In this document: positions 15,447 to 22,553 of the stretch, in pieces
How the letters are laid out: every line of letters begins with the position of its first letter
How positions within the stretch are numbered: the first letter of the stretch is position 1
From: a virus
Virus record (IMG/VR): IMGVR_UViG_3300025282_000263
Coordinates: 1 to 22,710 of that record
DNA: 22,710 nucleotides
Direction: 5' to 3' (one strand)
The notes under the pieces: generated by a model
Seen by the model: only the letters and a program-made list of their open reading frames with translations
Told to the model about the DNA's origin: nothing
Databases searched by the model: none
Translations under genes and position numbers: made by a program

Positions 15447-15721
15447 CCATTAGCAATGCGATGCAGAGCGACGCGGAGCGCAGGATGCAACAATTGAAGA
15501 GGAACGGCGGTCAGGCCAGAGCGAACCGCATCAACCAGGCAGCGAAAGAACTCCTCTCGCTCCTGGGGGAGGCGAACCGCATCCTCGACAACGAGCCGGA
15601 CGGACCACACGCCAGAGGCATTAATGGCTGGCTGGACATCAAGGTGCTCTCTGAGGTGGAGAGCAAGGCCGAGGCACTCAGGGCCTACCATAACCAGACC
15701 AAAGAAAGGACGGACGGATGA
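15443..15721 (+). CDS. Island protein 4, unknown, helical (92 aa)
   Basis: The ATG at 15443 overlaps the previous TGA (ATGA) and follows AAAGGATGAACGG. The 92-aa product is basic at the start (DAERRMQQLKRNGGQARANR), then helical with LLSLLGEANRIL and a charged C-terminus. It could be a small nucleic-acid-binding or coiled-coil protein; nothing more specific can be seen. The stop overlaps the next start (ATGA). Confidence 0.78.
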   Translation: MTISNAMQSDAERRMQQLKRNGGQARANRINQAAKELLSLLGEANRILDNEPDGPHARGINGWLDIKVLSEVESKAEALRAYHNQTKERTDG

Positions 15722-15942
15722 GCGACGAGAAACGGAAACTCTTTAGTGTTCACGACATATTAATAATGCGATGCCCCCACCTCGAGGGGACGGAGCATTA
15801 CGAGAGCCGGGTAAACTTCCGGGGCTACACCACGAACCGGTCGGATGCGGGAACCGCGAAGTGTGTGGTTTTCCCCGTAGATGGATGCCTGCAGATAGAG
15901 GTCGATGCCGAATGGCTGTCCAGGGAGGGCGACGATGCCTGA
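15718..15942 (+). CDS. Island protein 5, unknown (74 aa)
   Basis: The start at 15718 overlaps the previous TGA (ATGA) and has the context AAAGGACGGACGG. The 74-aa product looks globular: a polar N-terminus, HDILIMRCPHLEGTEHY, and a strand-rich second half with KCVVFPVDGCLQIEVDAEW. Three cysteines and three histidines are spread out and do not form a clear zinc site. No family recognised. Confidence 0.75.
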   Translation: MSDEKRKLFSVHDILIMRCPHLEGTEHYESRVNFRGYTTNRSDAGTAKCVVFPVDGCLQIEVDAEWLSREGDDA

Positions 15943-16270
15943 CGAGAGATGGGCCTCCACCAAAGGCGGGTGTCGCGGGTTCGCAAGTTACTACGGGCCG
16001 TGCGGGGACCCGTTTTGCAGTAGTTGTTTTCCAGGCGGGCAGGTCTGTCGCCAATGCGGAGAGCTTCGCGGGGACTGCGAATGTGACAATTGCGAGTCGT
16101 GCGGGTGCGCCTGGCAGACGGAGTTCGAGGGGCAGGGATACGAGGTCTGCCCCTATTGCCATTGCGAGGACTGCGGGGACACCGAAAAGGGCTGCGAATG
16201 TAAAACCGGGTTCAACAACGGCGACCCCAAGACCAACGACGAGAAGAGGAAGGAGAAAGGCTCGCCCTAA
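15935..16270 (+). CDS. Island protein 6, cysteine-rich, likely zinc-binding (111 aa)
   Basis: I choose the ATG at 15935 with GGGAGGGC before it; it overlaps the previous stop by eight bases. The 111-aa product has 17 cysteines, all between residues 13 and 89, many as CxxC or CxC pairs: CSSC (28-31), CRQC (38-41), CEC (48-50), CESC (53-56), CPYC (72-75), CEDC (77-80), CEC (87-89). This suggests several zinc-ribbon or rubredoxin-like knuckles; a strongly reducing cytoplasmic fold is also possible. The C-terminal 20 residues are Lys/Asp/Glu-rich and disordered-looking. The TAA at 16268-16270 overlaps the TAG of MuF on the other strand (shared CTAA). No close family recognised. Confidence 0.82.
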   Translation: MPDERWASTKGGCRGFASYYGPCGDPFCSSCFPGGQVCRQCGELRGDCECDNCESCGCAWQTEFEGQGYEVCPYCHCEDCGDTEKGCECKTGFNNGDPKTNDEKRKEKGSP

Positions 16271-17370
16271 CCGCCGAGCCGGTCGGCCACGCCCTGCCAC
16301 GCCTCCGAAGGAGCCTGTGGTCCAGGCGGGCCGGAGTAGGGTTGAGGTCCAGGCCCCGAACCGAAACCGGGGTCTGGGCCTCCTTTCATCGTTTTGCCGG
16401 TCGCCGGGTCCCGCACGCCTGAGTAGAACTTCTGCGGGATGAGGGTTTTCACGATGCTTGTTTTCTCGTCCAGGAGGCCCTTCCTCTTTAACTGCCCCCG
16501 CGACATCGAGATGAAGGAGCACCGGCAGTTATGCCCCAAGGGTATCGACAGGCTCTTCCATATCGGTGCGTCGTGCGGAGCCACGATGCCGTCGCACGCC
16601 AGGTGGTTCCCGCGTGCGGAGTCGTCATTGATGGCACTATACATTTTCGCCGGGATTACATAGCCCACCACCGGGTCCTCTTGGACCTGGGCATCCCGTC
16701 CCTGGGTATAGGCTCGCTTCATATTATTGCGAAATACGACTTCAGAATACGAGGCTGAAAAACCCTGCATATCGGCCATCGCCGTTTCAAACTGACTGCC
16801 CGTCAGACCCCCTTGCATAGACCTCACCAGGGCCTCCTGGGTCGTGGCCGTCATCCGCATCGCCGTTTCCAGGCGACCCGTCAGGGCGAGGTCGGCTGCG
16901 CGGGCCAGGCCGAAGGCGTGCTCGGTTTGGTACATCCGCTGGACCGCCATATACAGGGGTTCGTTTCCCCTGGGAACCGCGAGGGACGGGACCCGCGTCG
17001 CAAGGTCCTCCGCTGCCTGTTGGAAACTCACCGTCGTCAGGCCGGGAACATCGTAGGGCCTCCAGGGTAGCCGGTGCGGGGTCCTTGCAGAGGTCTGCAT
17101 CGGACGCTCGGCAAAGTACATCTTGGCCTCCGCAGACTCCCGACTCTCCACCGCCTCGGCCTCCAGGACCGACCGCCGACGACCGAGGAGGTCACCCCAC
17201 GCCATCATATCGCCAAAGAGCACCGCCAGCTTATCCAGGCTGCGGTCTCGCCTCTCCGGGTTCGCGGAGGCGATGGCCCTGATGTGCTGCGTCAAGGCAT
17301 CGGAGAAGTCCCCGATGGCCTTGCCCTCGAGCATATCAAATTCGGCATCCGGCGTTCGTAATTTCTTCAC
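16267..17370 (-). CDS. Minor head protein, MuF family (367 aa)
   Basis: The start is a GTG at 17370 behind a full GGAGGAG Shine-Dalgarno, inside the 3' end of the GT8 gene (35-base overlap). The C-terminal half shows the MuF signature: FRNNMKRAYTQGRDAQV (213-229), VVGYVIPAKMYSAINDD, then RGNHLACDG (253-261), IWKSLSIPLGHNCRCSF (270-286). The N-terminal 200 residues are helical. A Pro/Gly-rich tail (about 325-360) follows the domain; no toxin domain is attached. MuF proteins sit inside the capsid near the portal and take part in head morphogenesis. Here the gene is the last of the upstream head block before the plus-strand island. Confidence 0.93.
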   Translation of the reverse strand: MKKLRTPDAEFDMLEGKAIGDFSDALTQHIRAIASANPERRDRSLDKLAVLFGDMMAWGDLLGRRRSVLEAEAVESRESAEAKMYFAERPMQTSARTPHRLPWRPYDVPGLTTVSFQQAAEDLATRVPSLAVPRGNEPLYMAVQRMYQTEHAFGLARAADLALTGRLETAMRMTATTQEALVRSMQGGLTGSQFETAMADMQGFSASYSEVVFRNNMKRAYTQGRDAQVQEDPVVGYVIPAKMYSAINDDSARGNHLACDGIVAPHDAPIWKSLSIPLGHNCRCSFISMSRGQLKRKGLLDEKTSIVKTLIPQKFYSGVRDPATGKTMKGGPDPGFGSGPGPQPYSGPPGPQAPSEAWQGVADRLGG

Positions 17371-18127
17371 TTATCTCCTCCAGGTACGCAGGCTGGCATC
17401 GGGCCAGGCACTCACGAATGTTAACATAGAATGGCGAGGCTACGAGGTCCGATGGTTTCACCGCGCCCGCCTTGCACGCTGCCACCAACTCGTCCACCCA
17501 TATCTTCTCCAGGGGATGAACCTGCGTTACCCTCCAGGGCTGCGTCTTGAGCATAGTGTAGTGCAGGTTTTTCGTTACGCCCTCCTCGTAGTGGTCGCGG
17601 TGGTTCCACTCTTCGGGCAATTCGCCCAGGCCCTCGAGAGGCATAAAGTTAGTGCTGCCCCACATCTCGTGGTATCGCATCTCTCCGCTATCCACCTTAT
17701 CGCGGATATCCCAGGCGTTCCAATTCTGCGTGAATTCGTGACCGCAGTCGATGAGCATTACGCTCGGGTCCGGGGTCCGCAGGACGGCCCGACTCTCATT
17801 GGGATGGGCCTGAAAGTCTATCGTCGGGATGTTGTAGAGCTTCGCAATGTTATCCAGGATAACCATATCGGAGTCGAGGTAGATGGCCTTTCCCTGGTAT
17901 CCGCACAGTTCCGGTATCCACCACCGCACCAGGCTGAACTGCGTCGGGTTACGATGCACCTCGAACATCGGCCTCTCCAGGTCGTGCGTGTGGATGATGA
18001 CGACCTCCTTATCCCAGGTCCGCTGGCGAATGGAAAACTCCGTCACCAGGGCCGGGACCTTATCATCCGCGCCCCCGCCGATTACGATACGCGGGATGAG
18101 CTCTTTGTCCTTTGCTCGTTTAAACAT
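17336..18127 (-). CDS. Glycosyltransferase, GT8-like (263 aa)
   Basis: The start at 18127 has GGAGG and AGAGGA upstream and overlaps the GT9 gene by 46 bases. The key motif is FSLVRWWIPELCGYQGKAIY followed by LDSDMVIL: the DxD at Asp85-Asp87 would hold the metal and nucleotide-sugar, and the hydrophobic strand before it is typical of GT-A fold family 8 (glycogenin/LgtC type). The N-terminal strand RIVIGGGADD and the later EGVTKNLHYT region are consistent. Its donor and acceptor cannot be read from the sequence. It is one of four sugar-related genes placed between the portal-side genes and MuF; capsid or host-surface glycosylation are the obvious options. Confidence 0.85.
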   Translation of the reverse strand: MFKRAKDKELIPRIVIGGGADDKVPALVTEFSIRQRTWDKEVVIIHTHDLERPMFEVHRNPTQFSLVRWWIPELCGYQGKAIYLDSDMVILDNIAKLYNIPTIDFQAHPNESRAVLRTPDPSVMLIDCGHEFTQNWNAWDIRDKVDSGEMRYHEMWGSTNFMPLEGLGELPEEWNHRDHYEEGVTKNLHYTMLKTQPWRVTQVHPLEKIWVDELVAACKAGAVKPSDLVASPFYVNIRECLARCQPAYLEEISEEITNAGCRI

Positions 18128-18900
18128 TCCTCTAAACAGCCTCCTACGATAAAGGGTTTAATTGACTCCATCTTCGCCCGGCAATGCTCGCAGTCCTTCC
18201 TGCTCCCGCAGGGCGTATCGTCGTCCTCGACATAGATGTTCTCGTGGATATCATACCCCACATTCTTCGGAGATGAAAAGCCCCCCCAGATAACCACGCC
18301 CGGTACGCCCAGGGCAGCAGCAGCGTGATGCAGACCCCCGTCGGTCGTTACGATAGCTGCAGCGTGCCGGAGGACCGCGCAGGCGATACGGAAATTCGGG
18401 GTCGCCACCCTGACTGCGCCCTCGAGGATGGGTTTGCCATAATCGCATTGAGCGACCTCCAGGTCGTAGAGGACACTCATCAGGGCCACCCAGTTATGCC
18501 AGCCCCAGTCTTTATTGGTGGCTGCAAAGCCCCCCTTGATGTGAGGCTCCACGACGATGAATTGCTTACGCTCGAGGCCCGCGTCTTTCATCGCTTTCGC
18601 GGAGGCCACCTCCTCGATGTGGTTAAAGAACAACTCTCCAGGCTCGGCCCGCCAATCGGTGAAGGCGCAGCGTCCATTGACGCTGTTGGGGTAGTCGATG
18701 TAGGGCCGGTGGCCCGTGTAGTTTTTGACCCAGATGTCTCCGGGCCGAGGACTCCCGACCCGGCAGAGGTGAGGGGAATGGTCAAACACCGGAGACCACA
18801 TCGCGGTCGTCCCGTCGCCTACCCAGATACGCTTGTCGGGGTTTTCCAGGCGGGCCTGCCGTATCTGGGCCGTCGCCATAATGTCGTCGCCGTATCCCAT
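18082..18900 (-). CDS. Glycosyltransferase, GT9/heptosyltransferase-like (272 aa)
   Basis: The ATG at 18900 overlaps the previous TGA by two bases (TGATG). Landmarks of family 9: GYGDDIMATAQIRQAR at the very N-terminus (the GxGD loop), FIVVEPH and NKDWGWHNWVALM in the middle (114-140), and VTTDGGLHHAAAALGVPGVV (184-203) followed by IWGG, the donor-binding signature. The C-terminal CGSRKDCEHC (231-240) resembles the cysteine cluster of heptosyltransferases. At 272 aa it is shorter than the usual 330-350, mainly through a short N-terminal domain. GT9 enzymes transfer heptose or related sugars; the acceptor here is unknown. Together with the neighbouring GT8 and DUF115-like genes it forms a cassette. 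Confidence 0.88.
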   Translation of the reverse strand: MGYGDDIMATAQIRQARLENPDKRIWVGDGTTAMWSPVFDHSPHLCRVGSPRPGDIWVKNYTGHRPYIDYPNSVNGRCAFTDWRAEPGELFFNHIEEVASAKAMKDAGLERKQFIVVEPHIKGGFAATNKDWGWHNWVALMSVLYDLEVAQCDYGKPILEGAVRVATPNFRIACAVLRHAAAIVTTDGGLHHAAAALGVPGVVIWGGFSSPKNVGYDIHENIYVEDDDTPCGSRKDCEHCRAKMESIKPFIVGGCLEECLNEQRTKSSSRVS

Positions 18901-19676
18901 CAGCTAAACTTTCCCAGGTCAGGCCTGGTGTAGGGAGAGATGTCCTCTGGCTCCGGTAGAGCCTCCAGGCCCCTCTCGTTTTTCTGTCTCTGGTAGTCCT
19001 CCTCCGCGTGACCGCAGCCGAGGAATGGCGTGAGGGTCAGGACGGAGACCCCGACGCTCCGCAGGCGTTTCCTGGTGTCGGATGCGTCGTCCCGATACTC
19101 TTTATAGGCATCCTCGGGCGAGGCCCCGCACCACCGGATGTGCTGCTCGTGCGCGTGATGCTCCCCGTCCAGGTCGGTCATATCGCAGCCGACGACGATG
19201 ACGGTTTTCGCGCCCATCCGGGCTGCGAGCCACATCGCGGAGTTGTGAACTCCGTGCGCCTGGTAGAGCCTGTTGTCGGAGCCACCGGTCGAGAGCAGCG
19301 CAGGCTCGTCCAGGGCCTGCGCCCCTTGCACCGGGTCGAAAACATAGTGCTCACAGTGCTGCGCGGAAAACCAGATGTCGTGTTTTCTTTTATGGCCGGT
19401 CTCCGGGTGAGTCGTGTATCGCACCGCTGACCTCTTACGCATACTCGTCACCACCCACTTCGTGGGGTTCGCTCCCTCCGCGAGGTTATGGTCCCAGAGG
19501 TGCTCCGGGTGAACGGTGATGCTGTAGGTCATCGGGGCATACCGCCACGCCTGGTTGAGGCCGATGGTCGTCTTGTCCTCCAGGAAGTCTATGGGGAAAA
19601 GCCTCTGCGAGGGGCCGGTCCCGACGATGTAAATGGTCTCTCCTGGGTGCTTACCCCACAGGTCGAATGCAAACAT
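18900..19676 (-). CDS. DUF115/MptE-like protein, second copy (258 aa)
   Basis: The ATG at 19676 lies inside the end of the previous gene (26-base overlap). The N-terminal TIYIVGTGPSQRLFPIDFL and TIGLNQAW match the pattern of the DUF115/MptE-like family (nucleotide-binding GxGxS loop, then the G-hN step), and GAKTVIVVGCDMTDLDGEHH (155-174) is the later conserved strand with a Gly-Cys-Asp. Members include Maf-type flagellin glycosyltransferases and many phage proteins next to glycosyltransferases. It is only distantly like the neighbouring copy at 19651-20400, so the pair is more likely two specialised members than a recent duplication. The reaction is unknown. Confidence 0.82.
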   Translation of the reverse strand: MFAFDLWGKHPGETIYIVGTGPSQRLFPIDFLEDKTTIGLNQAWRYAPMTYSITVHPEHLWDHNLAEGANPTKWVVTSMRKRSAVRYTTHPETGHKRKHDIWFSAQHCEHYVFDPVQGAQALDEPALLSTGGSDNRLYQAHGVHNSAMWLAARMGAKTVIVVGCDMTDLDGEHHAHEQHIRWCGASPEDAYKEYRDDASDTRKRLRSVGVSVLTLTPFLGCGHAEEDYQRQKNERGLEALPEPEDISPYTRPDLGKFS

Positions 19677-20400
19677 CGGTCGTCTTTCGTTTGTCTATCT
19701 CGTGGGGCTCCGGGGCAGGCGGTAAAACATCATCGTAGCTCAGGGAGGGGAACGCGTCCGCGCCCGACGGCGGGGCATCCGGGTCGCGGAGGTGGAAGGC
19801 TTTACCCTCTAACTGTCCCACCAGGGCATTCAAAGTGCGCCTGAACTTATTATACATACACTCCGCTGTTCCCCATTCCTCCGGGTATCGCTCGTGCCAG
19901 TTAGAGGCTATGGGTGTTTTGTAGCAGTCGAAACCGAGCAGGTAGATGGGGGAGGCTCCCAGGATGTCGGCAAGGTTGAGGCAGACGGCCCCGGAGAAAC
20001 TGAATGCAGCCACGCCCTCCTCCAGGCTGCGCCCCCACGCACGCGGTTTCCCGACGGGGAGTTTCCAGGTCGTCGCCACAGTCTCGGGCTTCAGCATCCC
20101 CGTGCTCGCCTGCTCGCTCACGACATTGTGAACCAGGCGCATCGACGGGAGCTTCAGCCAGGACCCCTCCTTCTCGACCATCTGCATAAACCGGATGTCG
20201 GCAGCGTAGGCTATCGTCGGAGGAGGCTCGAGATACATTCCGGCATTGATGCCGATGGTAAGCTCGCCCGCGAGACGGGTGAAGTCAAAGCCCTGCAGGG
20301 AGGTTCCCCCGCCGACGATAAAGGCCGAGTGTCCTCTCCAGGCCCTCTCCGGCATCGCCTCGCATATCGGCCTGATGAAGTTGCAGGTATTCGCGGGCAT
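19651..20400 (-). CDS. DUF115/MptE-like protein, first copy (249 aa)
   Basis: The start at 20400 is not strong (AAGG 14 bases upstream); an internal Met16 is possible. The family pattern is clear: HSAFIVGGGTSLQGFDFTRL (24-43), ELTIGINAG (46-54), then ADIRFM and a later strand SPIYLLGFDCY (150-160). The enzyme class includes 6-hydroxymethylpterin diphosphokinase MptE and Maf glycosyltransferases; in phages it is common beside sugar genes. As first gene of the cassette it probably works on the same sugar or acceptor as the GT9 and GT8 enzymes. Soluble, no membrane segment. Confidence 0.83.
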   Translation of the reverse strand: MPANTCNFIRPICEAMPERAWRGHSAFIVGGGTSLQGFDFTRLAGELTIGINAGMYLEPPPTIAYAADIRFMQMVEKEGSWLKLPSMRLVHNVVSEQASTGMLKPETVATTWKLPVGKPRAWGRSLEEGVAAFSFSGAVCLNLADILGASPIYLLGFDCYKTPIASNWHERYPEEWGTAECMYNKFRRTLNALVGQLEGKAFHLRDPDAPPSGADAFPSLSYDDVLPPAPEPHEIDKRKTTDVCIRPVG

Positions 20401-20409
20401 CCGGCTGCG

Positions 20410-20496
20410 CTACCTTGTGAAGGTGACCTCGTCGTCGTTTGCGGACGAGATGTCCTCTTCAATCCACTCCGTGCAATTGACTGATGGGCTTGGCAT
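20410..20496 (-). CDS. 28-aa mini-gene with a strong ribosome-binding site
   Basis: The ATG at 20496 stands seven bases after AGGAG (AAGTAGGAGAAACAATG), where the stop of the 654-aa gene forms part of the Shine-Dalgarno, the same design as at other junctions here. It encodes 28 residues, MPSPSVNCTEWIEEDISSAN and an acidic/polar end DDEVTFTR, ending in TAG ten bases before the next gene. No membrane helix and no known family. It may be a micro-protein or serve to couple translation to the sugar cassette. Confidence 0.55.
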   Translation of the reverse strand: MPSPSVNCTEWIEEDISSANDDEVTFTR

Positions 20497-20504
20497 TGTT
20501 TCTC

Positions 20505-22469
20505 CTACTTGATAATGGCTTGCAGGCGTTCGGTGAACTTCTCCTGCAGGTGATGGGCCAGGGCATCCCGCAGGAGGACGCTCGATGCATCCCTCCCGTG
20601 GTGCGGTTTGCATTGACCGGTCTTGGGGTCTTTCCGCGTGCCTTTTTCGCACCGGGAGGACTTCTTCTTAGGCTCGTCCTGGGCCTGCCCCTGCCCGCCA
20701 GCAGCCTCGTACTCGCCCAGGATGCCCCGCGCCATCTCCTGCACTGCCGGGTTCCAATCTGAGCCTACATCGTCATCGAGGACCGTCTCTAACGCCCCCA
20801 CCATCTTCTCAGGGTCGCCGGACATCAGTGCGGACGCGCCAACCTCAGCTCCGTAGCTGTCCGTATCGGGGTCTTTGACGAGGGCGAGGAGTCCTTCTGC
20901 CAAGGCTGCATCTGCAGGGTCCTGGGGAGGGGGAGGAAAGTTCGGGAGAATTTGTCCGGTGTCGGGGTCAAGTCCCACGGCCCCTAACGCATCAGAAACC
21001 ACCCCCTCTTCGTGTGGCTCATTGATAAAGTCCTCGATGGGTCCGCGACGCGGGTCATCCGCGTCCAGGCCCTCCAGGGCCGACTCCAATGCCTTCTCTG
21101 TTGCCGACCCGTCTATCTGGACTTCAGCGTGAGGCTTATCTATTTCCTCGCTGGCAAACTCTGCGTGCGCTTGGATTAAAGTTACGAGGTCGAAGTTATC
21201 TGCCAGGCTAAACTTATGCGTCACCAAGTTTTTTTTTACCATTTCCGCGAACCGCATCTGAATGCCGTGGGTGATGTACTCCCGCAGGCCTTGGATAGGT
21301 TTGCACTGGCCGGTCTTGGGGTCCTTGTGGGTCCCCGTCTCGCAGCGTTTGCGTTTGCCGGAGGGCTGGTCCTCTGCCTGCCCCTTACCGCCTGCGGGGG
21401 TTCGGTCGCCTGGCTCGCCCTCGGGGTCCAGCCCGGCCTGCTGGCGCGTGGCCTTATAGTCTTCCACCTGCGTGGCATAGTCTTCGCGGTCTTCGGGCTG
21501 GTCGCTGGTCGCCATATCCTTGTCTCGCTCCAGCTCCATCTCTGCCCTCTCTAAATAGGCCTTGGCCTCCTCGTCGCTCCACTCTGGGCCTACCGGCGAC
21601 ATCTCCAATGCCTTCTCGATATCGGCCTGGTCCTCTGCGGAGGGTGCGCCCGCCTGGGCCTCCTGGGTATACTCCTCCTCGACCGAATAATCGCCTGCGC
21701 GGTACGCTGCGACCTTAGCGTCGTGCTCCTCGACAGTATCATACGCGCCCTGGTCTCCAGGGTTCTCTGCGTAGTTCAACGCAGCCTCCAGGAGGTGTGC
21801 CTCCGGTGCGGTGGTGGGCGTAACCCCGCCTTCCGGCCCTGGCTCCAACACCAAGCCTCTCTCGTTAGCGTAGTCCTCCATCGCCTCGTATAGCTGCTGC
21901 CCCAAGGTCCCATCATCTGGGTTCTCGTGAAGTTCCACGACGGCTGATGTCAGGGCATTCTCTGCGCCCTCCGACTGCGGAGGTCCATCTGGCCTCTCCT
22001 CCTCCTGCGCGGGAGCCTGTTGCGACTCCGCGTCGTCGGCCTGCTCCGCTGCCGTACCCTGCCCGGCCTCGTACGATGCAAGCTCCTCGTCCAGATAGAC
22101 ATCGTGTTGTTCGAGAGCCTTTGTTGCGATGTCGTGTCCAGGGCCACCGGCCTCCTGAACAGCCATCAGCGCATCAAATAGTTGCATCTCCGGGTTGCCC
22201 CCCCCCGATGTGCTTTGTCCTGATTGGTGACTGTTGAGAGCATTCTGCGCCACCCGCTGCAGGCCTGGGTCGGCTGTTCCGGGAGGCATATCGACAAACT
22301 CCTGAACGGCCTCGGCCAGGTGGTCGACAGGCTCCTTTGGCTCGCCCGTGGCAAGCTGCCGTCGCCCGAACTCGCCTCGCTCCGGTTGGAACTTGTGCTG
22401 CACCAACTCCGCGAACTTCTTGGCGATACCGTTTGTGATGTATTCTCTTGCGCCTGGTGACAGTCTCAT
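20505..22469 (-). CDS. Acidic repeat protein with CxxGT-KDPKTG-C motifs (654 aa)
   Basis: The start at 22469 follows AGGAGAAAAAG. The protein has three related helices: REYITNGIAKKFAELV (8-23), REYITHGIQMRFAEMV (396-411) and a weaker copy RDALAHHLQEKFTERL (634-649). The last two are each preceded by a cysteine motif, CETGTHKDPKTGQC (376-389) and CEKGTRKDPKTGQC (607-620). In between are long acidic, Glu/Gln/Ala/Pro-rich stretches that look disordered (about 130-175, 255-370). Helix plus cysteine motif thus look like a repeated module. Family unknown. It lies right after the gene cut by the window edge and before the sugar cassette; a portal-associated, internal head or scaffold-like role is possible. 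Being long, exposed and Ser/Thr-bearing, it could also be a glycosylation target. Confidence 0.88.
   Translation of the reverse strand: MRLSPGAREYITNGIAKKFAELVQHKFQPERGEFGRRQLATGEPKEPVDHLAEAVQEFVDMPPGTADPGLQRVAQNALNSHQSGQSTSGGGNPEMQLFDALMAVQEAGGPGHDIATKALEQHDVYLDEELASYEAGQGTAAEQADDAESQQAPAQEEERPDGPPQSEGAENALTSAVVELHENPDDGTLGQQLYEAMEDYANERGLVLEPGPEGGVTPTTAPEAHLLEAALNYAENPGDQGAYDTVEEHDAKVAAYRAGDYSVEEEYTQEAQAGAPSAEDQADIEKALEMSPVGPEWSDEEAKAYLERAEMELERDKDMATSDQPEDREDYATQVEDYKATRQQAGLDPEGEPGDRTPAGGKGQAEDQPSGKRKRCETGTHKDPKTGQCKPIQGLREYITHGIQMRFAEMVKKNLVTHKFSLADNFDLVTLIQAHAEFASEEIDKPHAEVQIDGSATEKALESALEGLDADDPRRGPIEDFINEPHEEGVVSDALGAVGLDPDTGQILPNFPPPPQDPADAALAEGLLALVKDPDTDSYGAEVGASALMSGDPEKMVGALETVLDDDVGSDWNPAVQEMARGILGEYEAAGGQGQAQDEPKKKSSRCEKGTRKDPKTGQCKPHHGRDASSVLLRDALAHHLQEKFTERLQAIIK
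20608..20630 (-). repeat. DNA repeat copy A, inside the 654-aa gene
   Basis: The 23 bases here match 21301-21323 at 21 positions. Both encode the DPKTGQC part of the cysteine motif in the same frame, so the repeat records a module duplication inside the gene. Confidence 0.8.
21301..21323 (-). repeat. DNA repeat copy B, inside the 654-aa gene
   Basis: Partner of 20608-20630 (21 of 23 bases equal), about 690 bases away. It is followed in the protein by the second REYI helix. Confidence 0.8.
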
Positions 22470-22478
22470 CTTTTTCTC

Positions 22479-22553
22479 CTAAACCTTAATGTTCTCATCG
22501 TCCTCGTCGTCCTCATCGTCGTCAAGCCGGTCCCCGGCTCGTTTATCTTGCGG
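22479..22553 (-). other. In-frame acidic extension behind a TGA
   Basis: After the TGA of the edge gene the same frame continues for 24 codons (PQDKRAGDRL, a run of Asp/Glu residues, NIKV) to a TAG. That TAG overlaps the Shine-Dalgarno of the next gene (TTTAGGAG), as at other junctions in this operon. The other two minus-strand frames give Thr/Arg/Met runs or stops. Stop context is CAG-TGA-C. It may be readthrough, a sequencing error or a recent mutation. Confidence 0.55.

Larger units (their letters stand above)
14855..15721 (+). repeat. Start-associated sequence of the island genes
   Basis: GGACAGACGGATG stands at 14855-14867 and 15239-15251, with the variants GGATGAACGGATG at 15433-15445 and GGACGGACGGATG at 15708-15720, each ending in the start codon of an island gene. 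A related AAAGGACAGCAGGATG precedes the minus-strand gene at 11029. Confidence 0.75.

Noticed and set aside
15743-16522. Minus-strand frame of 259 codons across the island and the end of MuF
   Set aside because: Composition is Arg/Pro/Ala-rich without pattern. It covers the well-supported plus-strand genes 5 and 6 and part of MuF in another frame.
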